This document shows positions 1-7,950 of a DNA stretch of 21,623 bases, piece after piece. A program made the translations under genes and the position numbers. The stretch spans positions 1-21,623 of the forward strand of contig JAZGHU010000061.1 in the NCBI GenBank assembly GCA_036481345.1. Direction: 5' to 3'. Positions within the stretch are counted from its first letter, which is position 1, and each line of letters starts with the position of its first letter. The stretch comes from JAAOYC01 sp036481345 (GTDB lineage: Archaea; Nanobdellota; Nanobdellia; Woesearchaeales; WJKL01). The notes beneath the pieces are model-generated. The model saw only the letters and a list, made by a program, of their open reading frames with translations. It had not been told where the DNA came from and made no database searches.

Positions 1-1020
1 TTGACAGAAGTTGATGGTTATGTTGCAAGGCTTCCTAAAAAAGGGAATAAAGTCAGTGTAAAGAAGGCACTGCCAAAACTTGCAGAAAGAGTCCAGACTA
101 CATTTAATGAAGGAATTAAGAAGAGGAAAAAGATTCATGTAACATTGACAGATGCACTTTCTAAAGAAGAGATTGGAATATATGATACTAAAACAGGAGA
201 GGTTTTAATCAATACAAAGCATCCATCTCTTAGAATAACTGGTGGAAAAAGGACAAAAGCTGAGTATGAATTGCTTATGCTTGTGGATACTATAGATACT
301 ATTGCTCTGCAAGAAGCAAAGAGCGGTGGTTCAAGAGGCCAGCTTGATAGATTTAAAGAAATAAGAGCAAATATGATGTCAGGTTTGTTTAAAGAAGCAA
401 AAGAACAAGTGCAAGATAATAGATTGTATCCAAGCATTATGTATTCTTTTACTGATATTGCAAAATATCTCAATGTAAGTCCAACAGCACTAAGATATAT
501 GGCAGAAAGCAAGATATTTACTTTAGAAAAAGAAGATACTGCTCTTGGAAAAGAGATACTTAATACAGAAGAGAAAATTAAAGGCTATGTTCCTTTTTAT
601 GATTTAGTTGTTAAACATTTTAAAAGCCAGAATCACACAACTTTATTCTACAGGTTAAGAGATATTGTTGCAGAAGCAGACAAAGCAGTACATCCATTTA
701 TCAGGAATTTTGGTACAAATCAAGATCCATGTTTCTTTGTTGTAGATGTCTGTGAAAAGGATATTGCAGATCTCCTACATAATGATGAATTTAACAGAGT
801 AAAGAAAAGTTATGATGGAAATGGATTGTTCAAGGAATTTGGAGAAGAAGCTTATACTCTTCCAACATTAGCTAAAGACTGTGGAATGACATTAGGGGAT
901 GTTGCAAAAGTTATTTCAAGTGCTAAAGGCAGAGGCCTTCCAATGCAGATTAAGACAAAAGGAAGAGGCCAGGCTTGTAGATATAGTGATTTTGTAAGAG
1001 CTTACGTAGAGACGAGGTAA
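1..1020 (+). CDS. Protein with two HTH-like segments, 5'-truncated by window
   Basis: The reading frame is open from the first base (a TTG), so the true start probably lies upstream and the gene is partial. I do not recognise the family. Residues 20-125 look like a compact alpha/beta domain followed by helices (TGEVLINTKHPSL, then ALQEAK). Residues 147-207 look like a MerR/excisionase-type winged helix (FTDIAKYLNVSPTALRYM, ending YVPFYDLV). A second similar unit lies at 284-337 (LPTLAKDCGMTLGDVAKVI, ending CRYSDFVRAYV). No signal peptide or membrane segment is seen. The stop is 4 nt before the start of the 892-aa gene, so the two are almost certainly co-transcribed. A DNA-binding or adaptor role is inference only. 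Confidence 0.75.
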   Translation: MTEVDGYVARLPKKGNKVSVKKALPKLAERVQTTFNEGIKKRKKIHVTLTDALSKEEIGIYDTKTGEVLINTKHPSLRITGGKRTKAEYELLMLVDTIDTIALQEAKSGGSRGQLDRFKEIRANMMSGLFKEAKEQVQDNRLYPSIMYSFTDIAKYLNVSPTALRYMAESKIFTLEKEDTALGKEILNTEEKIKGYVPFYDLVVKHFKSQNHTTLFYRLRDIVAEADKAVHPFIRNFGTNQDPCFFVVDVCEKDIADLLHNDEFNRVKKSYDGNGLFKEFGEEAYTLPTLAKDCGMTLGDVAKVISSAKGRGLPMQIKTKGRGQACRYSDFVRAYVETR

Positions 1021-1024
1021 TTAT

Positions 1025-3703
1025 ATGGGGTCCGCTGATTGCATAGAGAAGATTTTAGATGAAGAGAAGATTTCAGACTGTTTTTCAGATGATGATCTAG
1101 AAACACTTTTTGAAGGAAATAGCATTCTAAAAGATTTGAAAAAAGACCCATTTCAGGAGAATTCTAATGGCGGCTATCTTGGAGCATTGATTCTTAATTA
1201 TCTTTTTAGAAATCATCTATGGGTGCCTGACAGAAACAATGATTCGCGTTTTATCAATGCATGGGGTTTAGCAGATCTGCTTGAGATTGATCTTCCTGAA
1301 TTACTTGAAAAACAATATCGAGGAAGAACTCTTATTGTTGAAAAAGATTTGGATGAAGGGGGAAGAGATCTTTATGTTGCAGCTGAAGATATTCATCATT
1401 TGATTCCTGAAAGAAAAAAGAGAAGTGGAAGAAGAGCTACAACTACCCTTACACGGATTATAGGAGATGCAATAGAAGATTCAATTGAGAGTCCAGGTAT
1501 TCGGATGGTAGTAGCTGATTATCTTTATCAAGAAGCAATAAATAATAAGTTTACAAGAACTATTCTTGAAGACGATCAAAACACTATTATCAAAGGCAAG
1601 ATTGAGTTTGCCAGATATGATGTTAAGAACTTTTTCAGGCGGCTTAAAGAGGATGGGATTGTAAAAACACTTTCTCTTAAGAAAAGTGCTGATTATCATT
1701 TAGAGATTGATAAAGCAGCATTCAAGATGATTACTGAATTGTATGGAATTGAAAAGAAACTCTATGGAAATAAGTTAAATACAATCAGGACAAATAGTAA
1801 TATCACATTCTGTTTTAGGGATGAAATGGAAGATGAAGGGATAAAGCTTGTGCTAAAAGATGACAAAGAAGAATTTTTGAAGGGTGCTTTGACTGGAATA
1901 CTTAAAAGAGAAAAATATTTTAGAGAAATATTCAACATACGTTATGATGAAAACGATATAGAAAAAGTTATTCTGATGAATTTTTTTAAGATTACAGGAG
2001 AGTATGTTCCTGTAAATGAAGAGTTATTAGATGATATAAACAGACTATTGGATGGCAGAGGTTATCTTAGAAGAAGGCCATCTAGTGAAAAAAAATTAAT
2101 AATGGGGAAGAGTGTGGGGCTTGCAGATATATTGATATTCAAGTATTTGGCAAATCCGCTTAATATGGATATTGTTGGAGTTAAGCTGGATTATAATGAT
2201 ATCATACTGCCTGAAGAAGAACCATCTCCAAAAGTAGGGCTCCCAGAGGGCAACACAAAGCCTCCTGCCCTCCCTAAGAAAAAAGACTTACATCCTCAAC
2301 TTACTAGGGTTGTGCATGAGTATTTTGTTGGAAAAATGTGGGGCGGACTTCATCCTATTGATACTAGGATATTATCAGATTATCTTATTGCAGAGGCATT
2401 AAAAGATCAAGCTGTCAAGAAAAGAGTTGTGGATTATAAAGGACTAGAAAGAGACTTAGATGATGTTCAAAAGAGTGAATTTGTAATAGAGGTTGATGGT
2501 TTAGTTGGCAAGAGAGGTTTTACTGAATTATTTAGAATGCAAGAAAGAGGAAAACGGTTAACTAAATATGTTGAAGATGAAGGAGAAAATGATGCTGATG
2601 AAACACTTGATGATAAATTAAATGATGATAAAGCTAAAGATGGCGAAACCCCTCCTAAAGATGCTGGTCCAAGATTTACAAGAGCAGAATGCAAGGAATT
2701 TCTTATGTCTGAATTGAATATTCCAGATCAATATGCTGATATATACATGGATGGTAGTTGGTTTGATCTTTATGACCAAAATCAAGTCAAAGATATTGTT
2801 GAAAGAGTTAAAGAAGGAGGCTATGTTCTTTGGGAGCAGGCAAAAGATATGATACTTGGAGACGTTGGCAAAGAAAAACTAGAGGAGATAATTGAGCATA
2901 ATATGCATCTAGATTTTCTTCTTGATAAGGGTACAATTGAATTAATAAGAAGAGATCAAGTCCATGCTTTAATCTATGCTGTAAATGCAGGAAAAAAGAA
3001 AGCAGTAGAATATGGCAGGGGAGATGAATCTGAATTATTAAGGCTTAGTTCTAGTGGACAACGTTATTCTGAGAAAGAGGAAGTTTTGGGTGATGAAGAT
3101 GATGTTTCTACAGAAATAGAGAAAAATGTAGAAGATAAAAAAGGATATGCATTCAGTCGAGGTATAGATGCTTATCTAAAAGGAGCTGACAATGATAGAT
3201 TAAAGAAAATTGTAAAGCCCCATATGACTCTAAAGCATAATAAAGTTATTCGAGATCTATTTTTAATGTATGCTGAAACAAAAGAAATGCCAAGAAAGCA
3301 AGATGCAGGAAAAGTTAAGAATCTTAACAAAATAGTCCAACAGTTCTATCAAAACAATTATAAGAACTTGGTAAGAGAGTGGGAAGGGCGGTTTAGTGAT
3401 ATAGAAGTCGATGCTTCTGATTTTGTAATATTTGAGGCTGTAAAGGGAGGCATACCAAGAGATGTTCTTGAGAGAGCAGAGTCTTCAGATATGATTCAAA
3501 TTATAGAATTATATGACAAATACCATCTTTATGAAGATATATTAACTGGGATATTAAGAGGGGTTGGAAATCCAAAAGAAGAATATCCTGAATTGATTCA
3601 TGATCTTGAAGGACGTCACCCAATGCTGCCCCCAACAAAAAGACCCACAGATGTAAAAGAAATGTTTAATACTACTATTCCACATAGACCAAGAAATGTT
3701 TAA
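1025..3703 (+). CDS. Large multi-module protein with HTH-like units, unknown function
   Basis: An 892-aa soluble, highly charged protein of no family I recognise. It appears to be built of similar alpha-helical modules that resemble the HTH segments of the upstream gene. One is at about residues 79-130 (WGLADLLEIDLPELLEK, ending YVAAEDIHHLI). Another is at about 598-655 (GYVLWEQAKDMI, ending LIRRDQVHALIYAV). A possible third is at about 551-597 (FTRAECKEFLMSEL, ending QNQVKDIVERV). A Pro-rich linker lies near 396-425 and an Asp/Glu/Lys-rich linker near 520-550. No membrane segment or enzymatic motif is evident. It starts 4 nt after the previous stop and is followed 1 nt later by a lipoprotein gene, so the three form one operon. 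It could be a scaffold or a multivalent DNA binder; that is inference. Confidence 0.85.
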   Translation: MGSADCIEKILDEEKISDCFSDDDLETLFEGNSILKDLKKDPFQENSNGGYLGALILNYLFRNHLWVPDRNNDSRFINAWGLADLLEIDLPELLEKQYRGRTLIVEKDLDEGGRDLYVAAEDIHHLIPERKKRSGRRATTTLTRIIGDAIEDSIESPGIRMVVADYLYQEAINNKFTRTILEDDQNTIIKGKIEFARYDVKNFFRRLKEDGIVKTLSLKKSADYHLEIDKAAFKMITELYGIEKKLYGNKLNTIRTNSNITFCFRDEMEDEGIKLVLKDDKEEFLKGALTGILKREKYFREIFNIRYDENDIEKVILMNFFKITGEYVPVNEELLDDINRLLDGRGYLRRRPSSEKKLIMGKSVGLADILIFKYLANPLNMDIVGVKLDYNDIILPEEEPSPKVGLPEGNTKPPALPKKKDLHPQLTRVVHEYFVGKMWGGLHPIDTRILSDYLIAEALKDQAVKKRVVDYKGLERDLDDVQKSEFVIEVDGLVGKRGFTELFRMQERGKRLTKYVEDEGENDADETLDDKLNDDKAKDGETPPKDAGPRFTRAECKEFLMSELNIPDQYADIYMDGSWFDLYDQNQVKDIVERVKEGGYVLWEQAKDMILGDVGKEKLEEIIEHNMHLDFLLDKGTIELIRRDQVHALIYAVNAGKKKAVEYGRGDESELLRLSSSGQRYSEKEEVLGDEDDVSTEIEKNVEDKKGYAFSRGIDAYLKGADNDRLKKIVKPHMTLKHNKVIRDLFLMYAETKEMPRKQDAGKVKNLNKIVQQFYQNNYKNLVREWEGRFSDIEVDASDFVIFEAVKGGIPRDVLERAESSDMIQIIELYDKYHLYEDILTGILRGVGNPKEEYPELIHDLEGRHPMLPPTKRPTDVKEMFNTTIPHRPRNV

Positions 3704-3704
3704 G

Positions 3705-4400
3705 ATGAAAAAACTGGTTGTTATTCTGGCTTTACTTGCTGCTTGTAGTTCTAAGGAAAAGATTGCTGAAGAAGTATTTGTTGAGAAGAAAGCTGAAAAG
3801 AAAGAAGAAATTCCTTTAGAACAATTAACAATAGATCCTTCTTCTCATAAAGGTGTTGAAATTACAGGAAGAACCTATTGTAAGGATCCTTTACAGCTTG
3901 TTACTGAAGATATGAAAGCGTATAAGCCATATTTTCATGTTATTGAAGATGGTGAAGAAAAATATAATCTTGATAATATTGCTAATATGGTTCTTGATCC
4001 TAAGAAAGGATATTCTTTTGTAAGTCTTGGAGAAAATTTACAGCAAGACAAAAATTTAGCTTATCTTACTTTGGATGAAGTTCCAAGTGTATTTGAACAT
4101 AAAACACTTAAATTTGCATTTATGTATAATAGGGACTTGGATTCAAATGAGTTTTTAGCAGAAGTATATAAAATAACTATGGCTCATAATCTTGAAGTAG
4201 TTGACTTAGCTAAGAAAAAGCAAGTTAATGCTTACACACTTAGCATAAGTGTTGTTTGGTTTGATGAAAGGCCCGAAGGGTATCCTGAAAATACTGATTT
4301 TATATTTACAGATGTAGAGGCTTACTTTTTTCATCAAAATAATGGGCTAAAAGAAGCTAAAAATAGTGGAAATTCTGATGTTTTGGCAGTGTTAAAATAG
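3705..4400 (+). CDS. Small secreted lipoprotein, unknown function
   Basis: A 231-aa protein. The start at 3705 is preferred over the in-frame ATG at 3696, because it places the ATG one base after the upstream stop codon and gives a classic lipoprotein leader: MKK, a short hydrophobic stretch, then LLAAC with Cys14 followed by Ser-Ser. The mature protein begins with a charged Lys/Glu-rich tether and continues into a globular beta-rich domain of unknown family (ITGRTYCKDPLQL, FVSLGENL, VVWFDERPEGYPENTDF). It should be lipid-anchored outside the membrane. It is the third gene of the operon with the HTH-module proteins, which pairs a surface protein with cytoplasmic proteins. The leader is short, so signal-peptide prediction is reasonable but not certain. 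Confidence 0.8.
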   Translation: MKKLVVILALLAACSSKEKIAEEVFVEKKAEKKEEIPLEQLTIDPSSHKGVEITGRTYCKDPLQLVTEDMKAYKPYFHVIEDGEEKYNLDNIANMVLDPKKGYSFVSLGENLQQDKNLAYLTLDEVPSVFEHKTLKFAFMYNRDLDSNEFLAEVYKITMAHNLEVVDLAKKKQVNAYTLSISVVWFDERPEGYPENTDFIFTDVEAYFFHQNNGLKEAKNSGNSDVLAVLK

Positions 4401-4406
4401 TAACAT

Positions 4407-4414
4407 TTATATAT
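4407..4414 (+). promoter_or_regulatory. TATA box of hisS
   Basis: TTTATATA is centred 26-27 bp upstream of the ATG at 4437, the spacing expected for a leaderless archaeal transcript. It supports 4437 as the start, so that the N-terminal RHH domain is translated. Confidence 0.75.
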
Positions 4415-4416
4415 AA

Positions 4417-4435
4417 GTAATTACGTATACATTAC
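4417..4435. promoter_or_regulatory. Inverted repeat between TATA box and start of hisS
   Basis: Perfect 5-bp arms GTAAT and ATTAC are separated by 9 bp that contain the small overlapping palindromes TACGTA and GTATAC. The site fills the space between the TATA box and the start codon, a typical place for an archaeal repressor operator. It is a candidate site for the RHH domain of the downstream HisRS. Confidence 0.45.
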
Positions 4436-4436
4436 T

Positions 4437-5876
4437 ATGGTAATGGAAACTATGCAAATAAGGCTAACTATGGGGTTAGTAGAAGAGATAAAAAAGCTTG
4501 TAAATAGAGGTATTTACCCCAATTCCTCAGAATGTGTTAGAGATGCTGTTAGAAGGCTTATAACTGGTGCTGGAGGCAAGATGGATATATCAGAGTCTGC
4601 TATAGCTGTTATAGAAAAAGTTGTTAAGGAAGTCAAAGAACAGTTTCAAAAACCTACTGGAACAACTGATTTTTATGCTGAAGACATGGGCATCAGGAAG
4701 AAGATATTTCTTAAATTAAGAGCCTCTGCTAAAAAATTTGGCTTTAATGAGATTGAAACACCTGCTTTTGAAACTCTAGATTTGCTTACTAAGAAATCAG
4801 GAGAAGAGATTCTTGGACAAATATTCACATTAGAGCAAAAAGGAGATGAAAAGTTTGGATTAAGATTTGATTTAACCATCCCAATCACAAGAATGTTCTT
4901 AGAAAAGCAAAAAGAACTTCCCAAGCCAGTTAAATGGTATGGATTATCAAGAATGTGGAGATATGAAAGACCTCAAGCAGGAAGATTAAGAGAATTTTAT
5001 CAATTATCAGTTGAATTATTTGGTTGTGATAAAGCAGATGCTGATGCTGAAGTCATTAATCTAGCTGTTGAATGCTTGAAAAGTCTTGGACTAACATCAC
5101 AAGACTTCTTTGTAAAGATCAACAATAGAAAACTATTGCAGGGATTATTATTAGGAGTTGTTAAAGAAGATCAGTTAGAAGCTGTTGTTAGGATCATTGA
5201 CAAAGTCAAGAAAATTACCGACGAGGAATTTGAAAAAAGTTTAAAGAATTTGAAAATTAATGTAAGTGGAATAAAAAAGATTCTTAGATGTAAAACATTA
5301 GAAGATATTGAAAAGTTAAAACCAAACAAATTAGCTAAAGAAGGGTTAATGGAGTTAAAATCTATTATGGAGCTTCTTGATAAGAAATTTATCAAGTTTG
5401 ATATCAGCATAGCAAGAGGATTAGCATATTATACAGGAACAGTGTTTGAGATATATGATAAAGAAGAGAAGTTTAGAGCATTAGCTGGCGGAGGCAGATA
5501 TGATAATCTGGTTGAGTTATATGGTGGAAGTCCTACTCCAGCAACTGGTTTTGGAATGGGTTATTCAACATTAAGTTTATTGCTTAAAGAAAAAGATTTG
5601 GTTCCTGATGCTGGATTAGGTCCTGATTATTTTGTTGTCATAATAGGAGAAGAGGTAAAAGAAGAAGCAATCAAGATAATCAAAAACTTAAGAAAAAAGT
5701 ATTCAGTTGATTATGATCTATCTGGAAGAAACATCAAAAATCAGATGAATTATGCTGATTCTGTTAAAGCTAAAAAAGTGATCTTTGTTGGAGCTGAAGA
5801 AATAGAATCTGGAATGCTCTCAGTCAAAGACATGAAAACAGGCAAGCAAGATAAAGTAAATATTGACATTCTTTAG
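4437..5876 (+). CDS. hisS: Histidyl-tRNA synthetase with N-terminal ribbon-helix-helix domain
   Basis: A class II synthetase that charges tRNA-His. Residues 70-479 follow the family order: PTGTTDF entry (74-80), motif 1 region FGFNEIETPAFE (101-112), RFDLTIPITR (143-152), motif 2 WRYERPQAGRLREFYQ (174-189), the histidine-specific ARGLAYYTG (326-334), motif 3 region GGGRYDNLVELYGG (351-364) with GFGMG, and an alpha/beta anticodon-binding domain from about 396. Ahead of this, residues 5-43 form a CopG/Arc-type RHH domain (TMQIRLTMGLVEEIKKL, then NSSECVRDAVRRLI), joined by a short linker. Normal HisRS begins around residue 70. The frame is uninterrupted, and the TATA box fits the start at 4437. 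An internal ATG at 4581 could give a shorter HisRS with a near-normal N terminus. Own promoter; likely monocistronic. Confidence 0.95.
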   Translation: MVMETMQIRLTMGLVEEIKKLVNRGIYPNSSECVRDAVRRLITGAGGKMDISESAIAVIEKVVKEVKEQFQKPTGTTDFYAEDMGIRKKIFLKLRASAKKFGFNEIETPAFETLDLLTKKSGEEILGQIFTLEQKGDEKFGLRFDLTIPITRMFLEKQKELPKPVKWYGLSRMWRYERPQAGRLREFYQLSVELFGCDKADADAEVINLAVECLKSLGLTSQDFFVKINNRKLLQGLLLGVVKEDQLEAVVRIIDKVKKITDEEFEKSLKNLKINVSGIKKILRCKTLEDIEKLKPNKLAKEGLMELKSIMELLDKKFIKFDISIARGLAYYTGTVFEIYDKEEKFRALAGGGRYDNLVELYGGSPTPATGFGMGYSTLSLLLKEKDLVPDAGLGPDYFVVIIGEEVKEEAIKIIKNLRKKYSVDYDLSGRNIKNQMNYADSVKAKKVIFVGAEEIESGMLSVKDMKTGKQDKVNIDIL

Positions 5877-5882
5877 TAAGGT

Positions 5883-5890
5883 TTTTAAAT
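5883..5890 (+). promoter_or_regulatory. TATA box of the 5914 gene
   Basis: TTTTAAAT is centred about 27 bp before the ATG at 5914, indicating a separate leaderless transcript. The sequence TATACATTA between box and start (5896-5904) also occurs upstream of hisS (4426-4434). Confidence 0.6.
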
Positions 5891-5913
5891 AAACATATAC
5901 ATTATATAGGTAT

Positions 5914-6240
5914 ATGGTAGCAATAGACTCTAATTATCAAAGAGCTGCTTTATTATGTAATAGTATTAGTACGGCAGCTGGTGTTAAACCTGAACAAATT
6001 TTTGAAGTATTTTATTCTAAAAAATTTCATGGTACAGCTTGTACCCTGGCTAAAAAAACAGAACAAAAACTTGATACTGTTTTAGAAGGAATCCCACTAG
6101 TTTTAGCTCCTAAACCAGAAGAAGCATCTAATGCAAGAAATAAAGGGTATGCTATCCCTGATTATTTTGTTAATTTTTTGAGTGATTTCCTTAAAGAAGT
6201 AGAAGCTTATTCTCCACCAACACCTTCAGATCGTAGTTAA
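5914..6240 (+). CDS. Small unknown protein, 108 aa
   Basis: I do not recognise this family. The predicted protein is soluble and mostly helical at the N terminus (AALLCNSISTAAGVKPEQIFEVFYSKKF), with a central segment GIPLVLAPKPEEASNARNKG and a helical C terminus (DYFVNFLSDFLKEVEAY) ending in a Pro/Ser tail. Its own TATA box lies at leaderless spacing. The 3' end overlaps the 3' end of map by 15 bp on the opposite strand. No metal-binding or catalytic motif stands out. Confidence 0.7.
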   Translation: MVAIDSNYQRAALLCNSISTAAGVKPEQIFEVFYSKKFHGTACTLAKKTEQKLDTVLEGIPLVLAPKPEEASNARNKGYAIPDYFVNFLSDFLKEVEAYSPPTPSDRS

Positions 6241-7101
6241 AATCTCACACCCTTCTTTTGTAACTAAAACAGTATGTTCTGCTTGACTGACTAATCCTTT
6301 TGCTTCATCTATCAAAGGAGGATATTCTCTTAGAATTTCTAATTGTTTCAAATCTCTTAATGCTAATTGCGTTTTTGCTAAGCCAAATTTCTTTGTAAGC
6401 CATCTTTTGCAAAAAGGCAGCCCATTATATGTTTCAATTTCTTTCAAAACTTGTCTTGTTATCATATTTCGTGTTGGCTTCTTTCCTGCTAATGAGAAAA
6501 CAGTCGGATTAGAACTTTCATAAACAACTCCTGCTCCTTTTGATGCAAAAGGCTCAATTGCAAATATCATTCCTTCTTCTACAACAGACAGATCTCCATT
6601 ATTATAATTAGGGACTGTTGGCTTTGTATGGATATTATATTCATCTAATCCATGCCCTGAAAGATTTCTTACAGGAGCAAATCCATAACTTGTAATTGTA
6701 TCTTGTATTATTTTCCCAATCTCTCCAAAAGTTATTCCTGGCTTGATTGATTTTATTGCATTATCTAATGCTTCTCTTGAAGCTTTTACTAGATCTTCAT
6801 TTTCTCCTGAAAGATCTATTGTAGCAGCATTGTCCCCGATAAATCCATCAACATGAACTCCAACATCAACACACACAACTTGATCTTTTAAGATCGCATC
6901 ATCATCTTCATCAGGACAAAAGTGAGCAGCTGTCTCATTTAAAGAAACTTGAACAGGAAATGCTAATTCTCCTCCTAATTCTTTTACTTTCTCTTCTGTT
7001 TTTTCACAGACTTCTAGTAGAGAAGTTCCTGGAACTATTAGTTCTACTGCATAAGCTAATGCTTGTGCTGCAATCTTGCATGCTTTTTTTTGTTTTTCCA
7101 T
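6226..7101 (-). CDS. map: Methionine aminopeptidase, type II (archaeal)
   Basis: Removes the initiator Met from nascent proteins. All five metal ligands can be placed: Asp79 in VDVGVHVDG, Asp90 in IGDNAAT, His150 in SGHGLDEY, Glu183 in FAIEPFA and Glu275 in QAEHTVLV. His60 in NETAAHFCP is the conserved substrate-side His. The type II insertion between the His150/Glu183 part and the C-terminal Glu is present as a helical segment at about residues 208-265. Length 291 aa is typical for archaeal MetAP. The ATG at 7101 has a TATA box (7124-7131) centred 26-27 bp upstream, so it is probably leaderless. Its tail overlaps the convergent small gene by 15 bp. Confidence 0.97.
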   Translation of the reverse strand: MEKQKKACKIAAQALAYAVELIVPGTSLLEVCEKTEEKVKELGGELAFPVQVSLNETAAHFCPDEDDDAILKDQVVCVDVGVHVDGFIGDNAATIDLSGENEDLVKASREALDNAIKSIKPGITFGEIGKIIQDTITSYGFAPVRNLSGHGLDEYNIHTKPTVPNYNNGDLSVVEEGMIFAIEPFASKGAGVVYESSNPTVFSLAGKKPTRNMITRQVLKEIETYNGLPFCKRWLTKKFGLAKTQLALRDLKQLEILREYPPLIDEAKGLVSQAEHTVLVTKEGCEILTTI

Positions 7102-7123
7102 ATTGTTTTAGAAATAAACAAGG

Positions 7124-7131
7124 TATTTAAA
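7124..7131 (-). promoter_or_regulatory. TATA box of map
   Basis: TTTAAATA on the minus strand, centred 26-27 bp before the map ATG. It overlaps the last codons of the upstream gene, so map has its own promoter despite the close packing. Confidence 0.7.
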
Positions 7132-7543
7132 GCTTCTTTTTCTTCTGTTTAAACTCTAGCCTCTTAAACTCTGCATTGACAACTGATTCAAATTCAGCAT
7201 CAGCTTCCTTCTGCCTAAGTGCTAAATCATTTCTCAGACTTTTTCTAAAGACTCTATTTGTAAGGTATATCCCTAACCTTAATGATTCTATCCCTACAAT
7301 TATCCCTGGAAGTTTATAAAAATTATCTGAAAAATACATGATTGGCAGTGCTGTAATCTCAGAAGCACATTGAAGATATATTCCAATTACTTTATCTGCT
7401 TTTTTAAATATCTTTAATGCAACCAGTTTAAGCTCTAATGTATCTGCTATATCAATATAGAATTCTTTGTATTTATCTTCCAAATAATCTATCTCTTTGT
7501 AGGTCTCCTTTCTAAAGAACATATCTTTTAAAAATCTATACAT
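7127..7543 (-). CDS. Unknown helical protein, possibly membrane-associated
   Basis: The reading frame extends to a TTG at 7555, but the ATG at 7543 is chosen because the TATA box at 7566-7573 is centred about 26 bp upstream, matching the leaderless pattern of its neighbours. The product is 138 aa and of no family I recognise. It starts with charged helices (YRFLKDMFFRKETYKEIDYLEDKY, here shown in parts: FRKETYKEIDYLEDKY). It has a moderately hydrophobic middle (VIGIYLQCASEITALP and LPGIIVGIESLRLGIYL) that could touch or cross the membrane, and it ends in a basic tail of lysines. Confidence 0.65.
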   Translation of the reverse strand: MYRFLKDMFFRKETYKEIDYLEDKYKEFYIDIADTLELKLVALKIFKKADKVIGIYLQCASEITALPIMYFSDNFYKLPGIIVGIESLRLGIYLTNRVFRKSLRNDLALRQKEADAEFESVVNAEFKRLEFKQKKKKL

Positions 7544-7565
7544 ACAAGAAAACAAGTAAAGAACT

Positions 7566-7573
7566 TATTTAAA
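7566..7573 (-). promoter_or_regulatory. TATA box of the 7543 gene
   Basis: TTTAAATA on the minus strand, centred 26-27 bp upstream of the ATG at 7543. It lies over the stop codon region of the upstream gene and decides between the TTG (7555) and ATG (7543) starts. Confidence 0.65.
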
Positions 7574-7949
7574 CCTTTTCTTGCTTATTTGTTGAAGTAA
7601 GAATTTTTGGCCTTACACTTCTATCTAAATTTGGATAGTATGATGATAGAATCTGATCAATATCTTTTCTCTCTTGTTCAGGATGATCTCCTTGATCTAG
7701 AAGTCGGCATTCAGGACATTGTCTATATTCATCTTGGATTTCATAAGACAGTCTTGCTTCTTTTTCTGGATCTTTCATTACATCCACATTAACTTTATGC
7801 TTTCCGCTCATCAAAACTTCATCAACAAGATAAATATGGCTCTCAGGATATACAGTACGGCTTCCTTCGCAAGGATATAGTTTAAGAGATTCAGGAACAT
7901 CTCCACAAAATACTATCCATGCTTTTTTTAATAATTTTCCTAATACCAT
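7569..7949 (-). CDS. Unknown small protein with a CPEC motif
   Basis: 126 aa from the ATG at 7949, which follows the stop of the signal-peptidase-like gene by one base. The longer frame from 7967 would overlap that gene. The N terminus MVLGKLLKKAWIVFCGDVPE is amphipathic. Cysteines occur in FCGDVPE, YPCEGS and QCPECRLL; the CxxC plus the earlier cysteines could bind a metal. The C-terminal third is charged (ERKDIDQILSSYYPNLDR). It is translationally coupled to the upstream signal-peptidase-like gene, which suggests a related role. No family is recognised. Confidence 0.65.
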   Translation of the reverse strand: MVLGKLLKKAWIVFCGDVPESLKLYPCEGSRTVYPESHIYLVDEVLMSGKHKVNVDVMKDPEKEARLSYEIQDEYRQCPECRLLDQGDHPEQERKDIDQILSSYYPNLDRSVRPKILTSTNKQEKV

Positions 7950-7950
7950 T

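Noticed and set aside
135..512. Minus-strand 125-codon frame inside the first gene
   Set aside because: Antisense shadow of a gene that is part of a tight operon; Ser/Leu/Ile-rich with no domain pattern.
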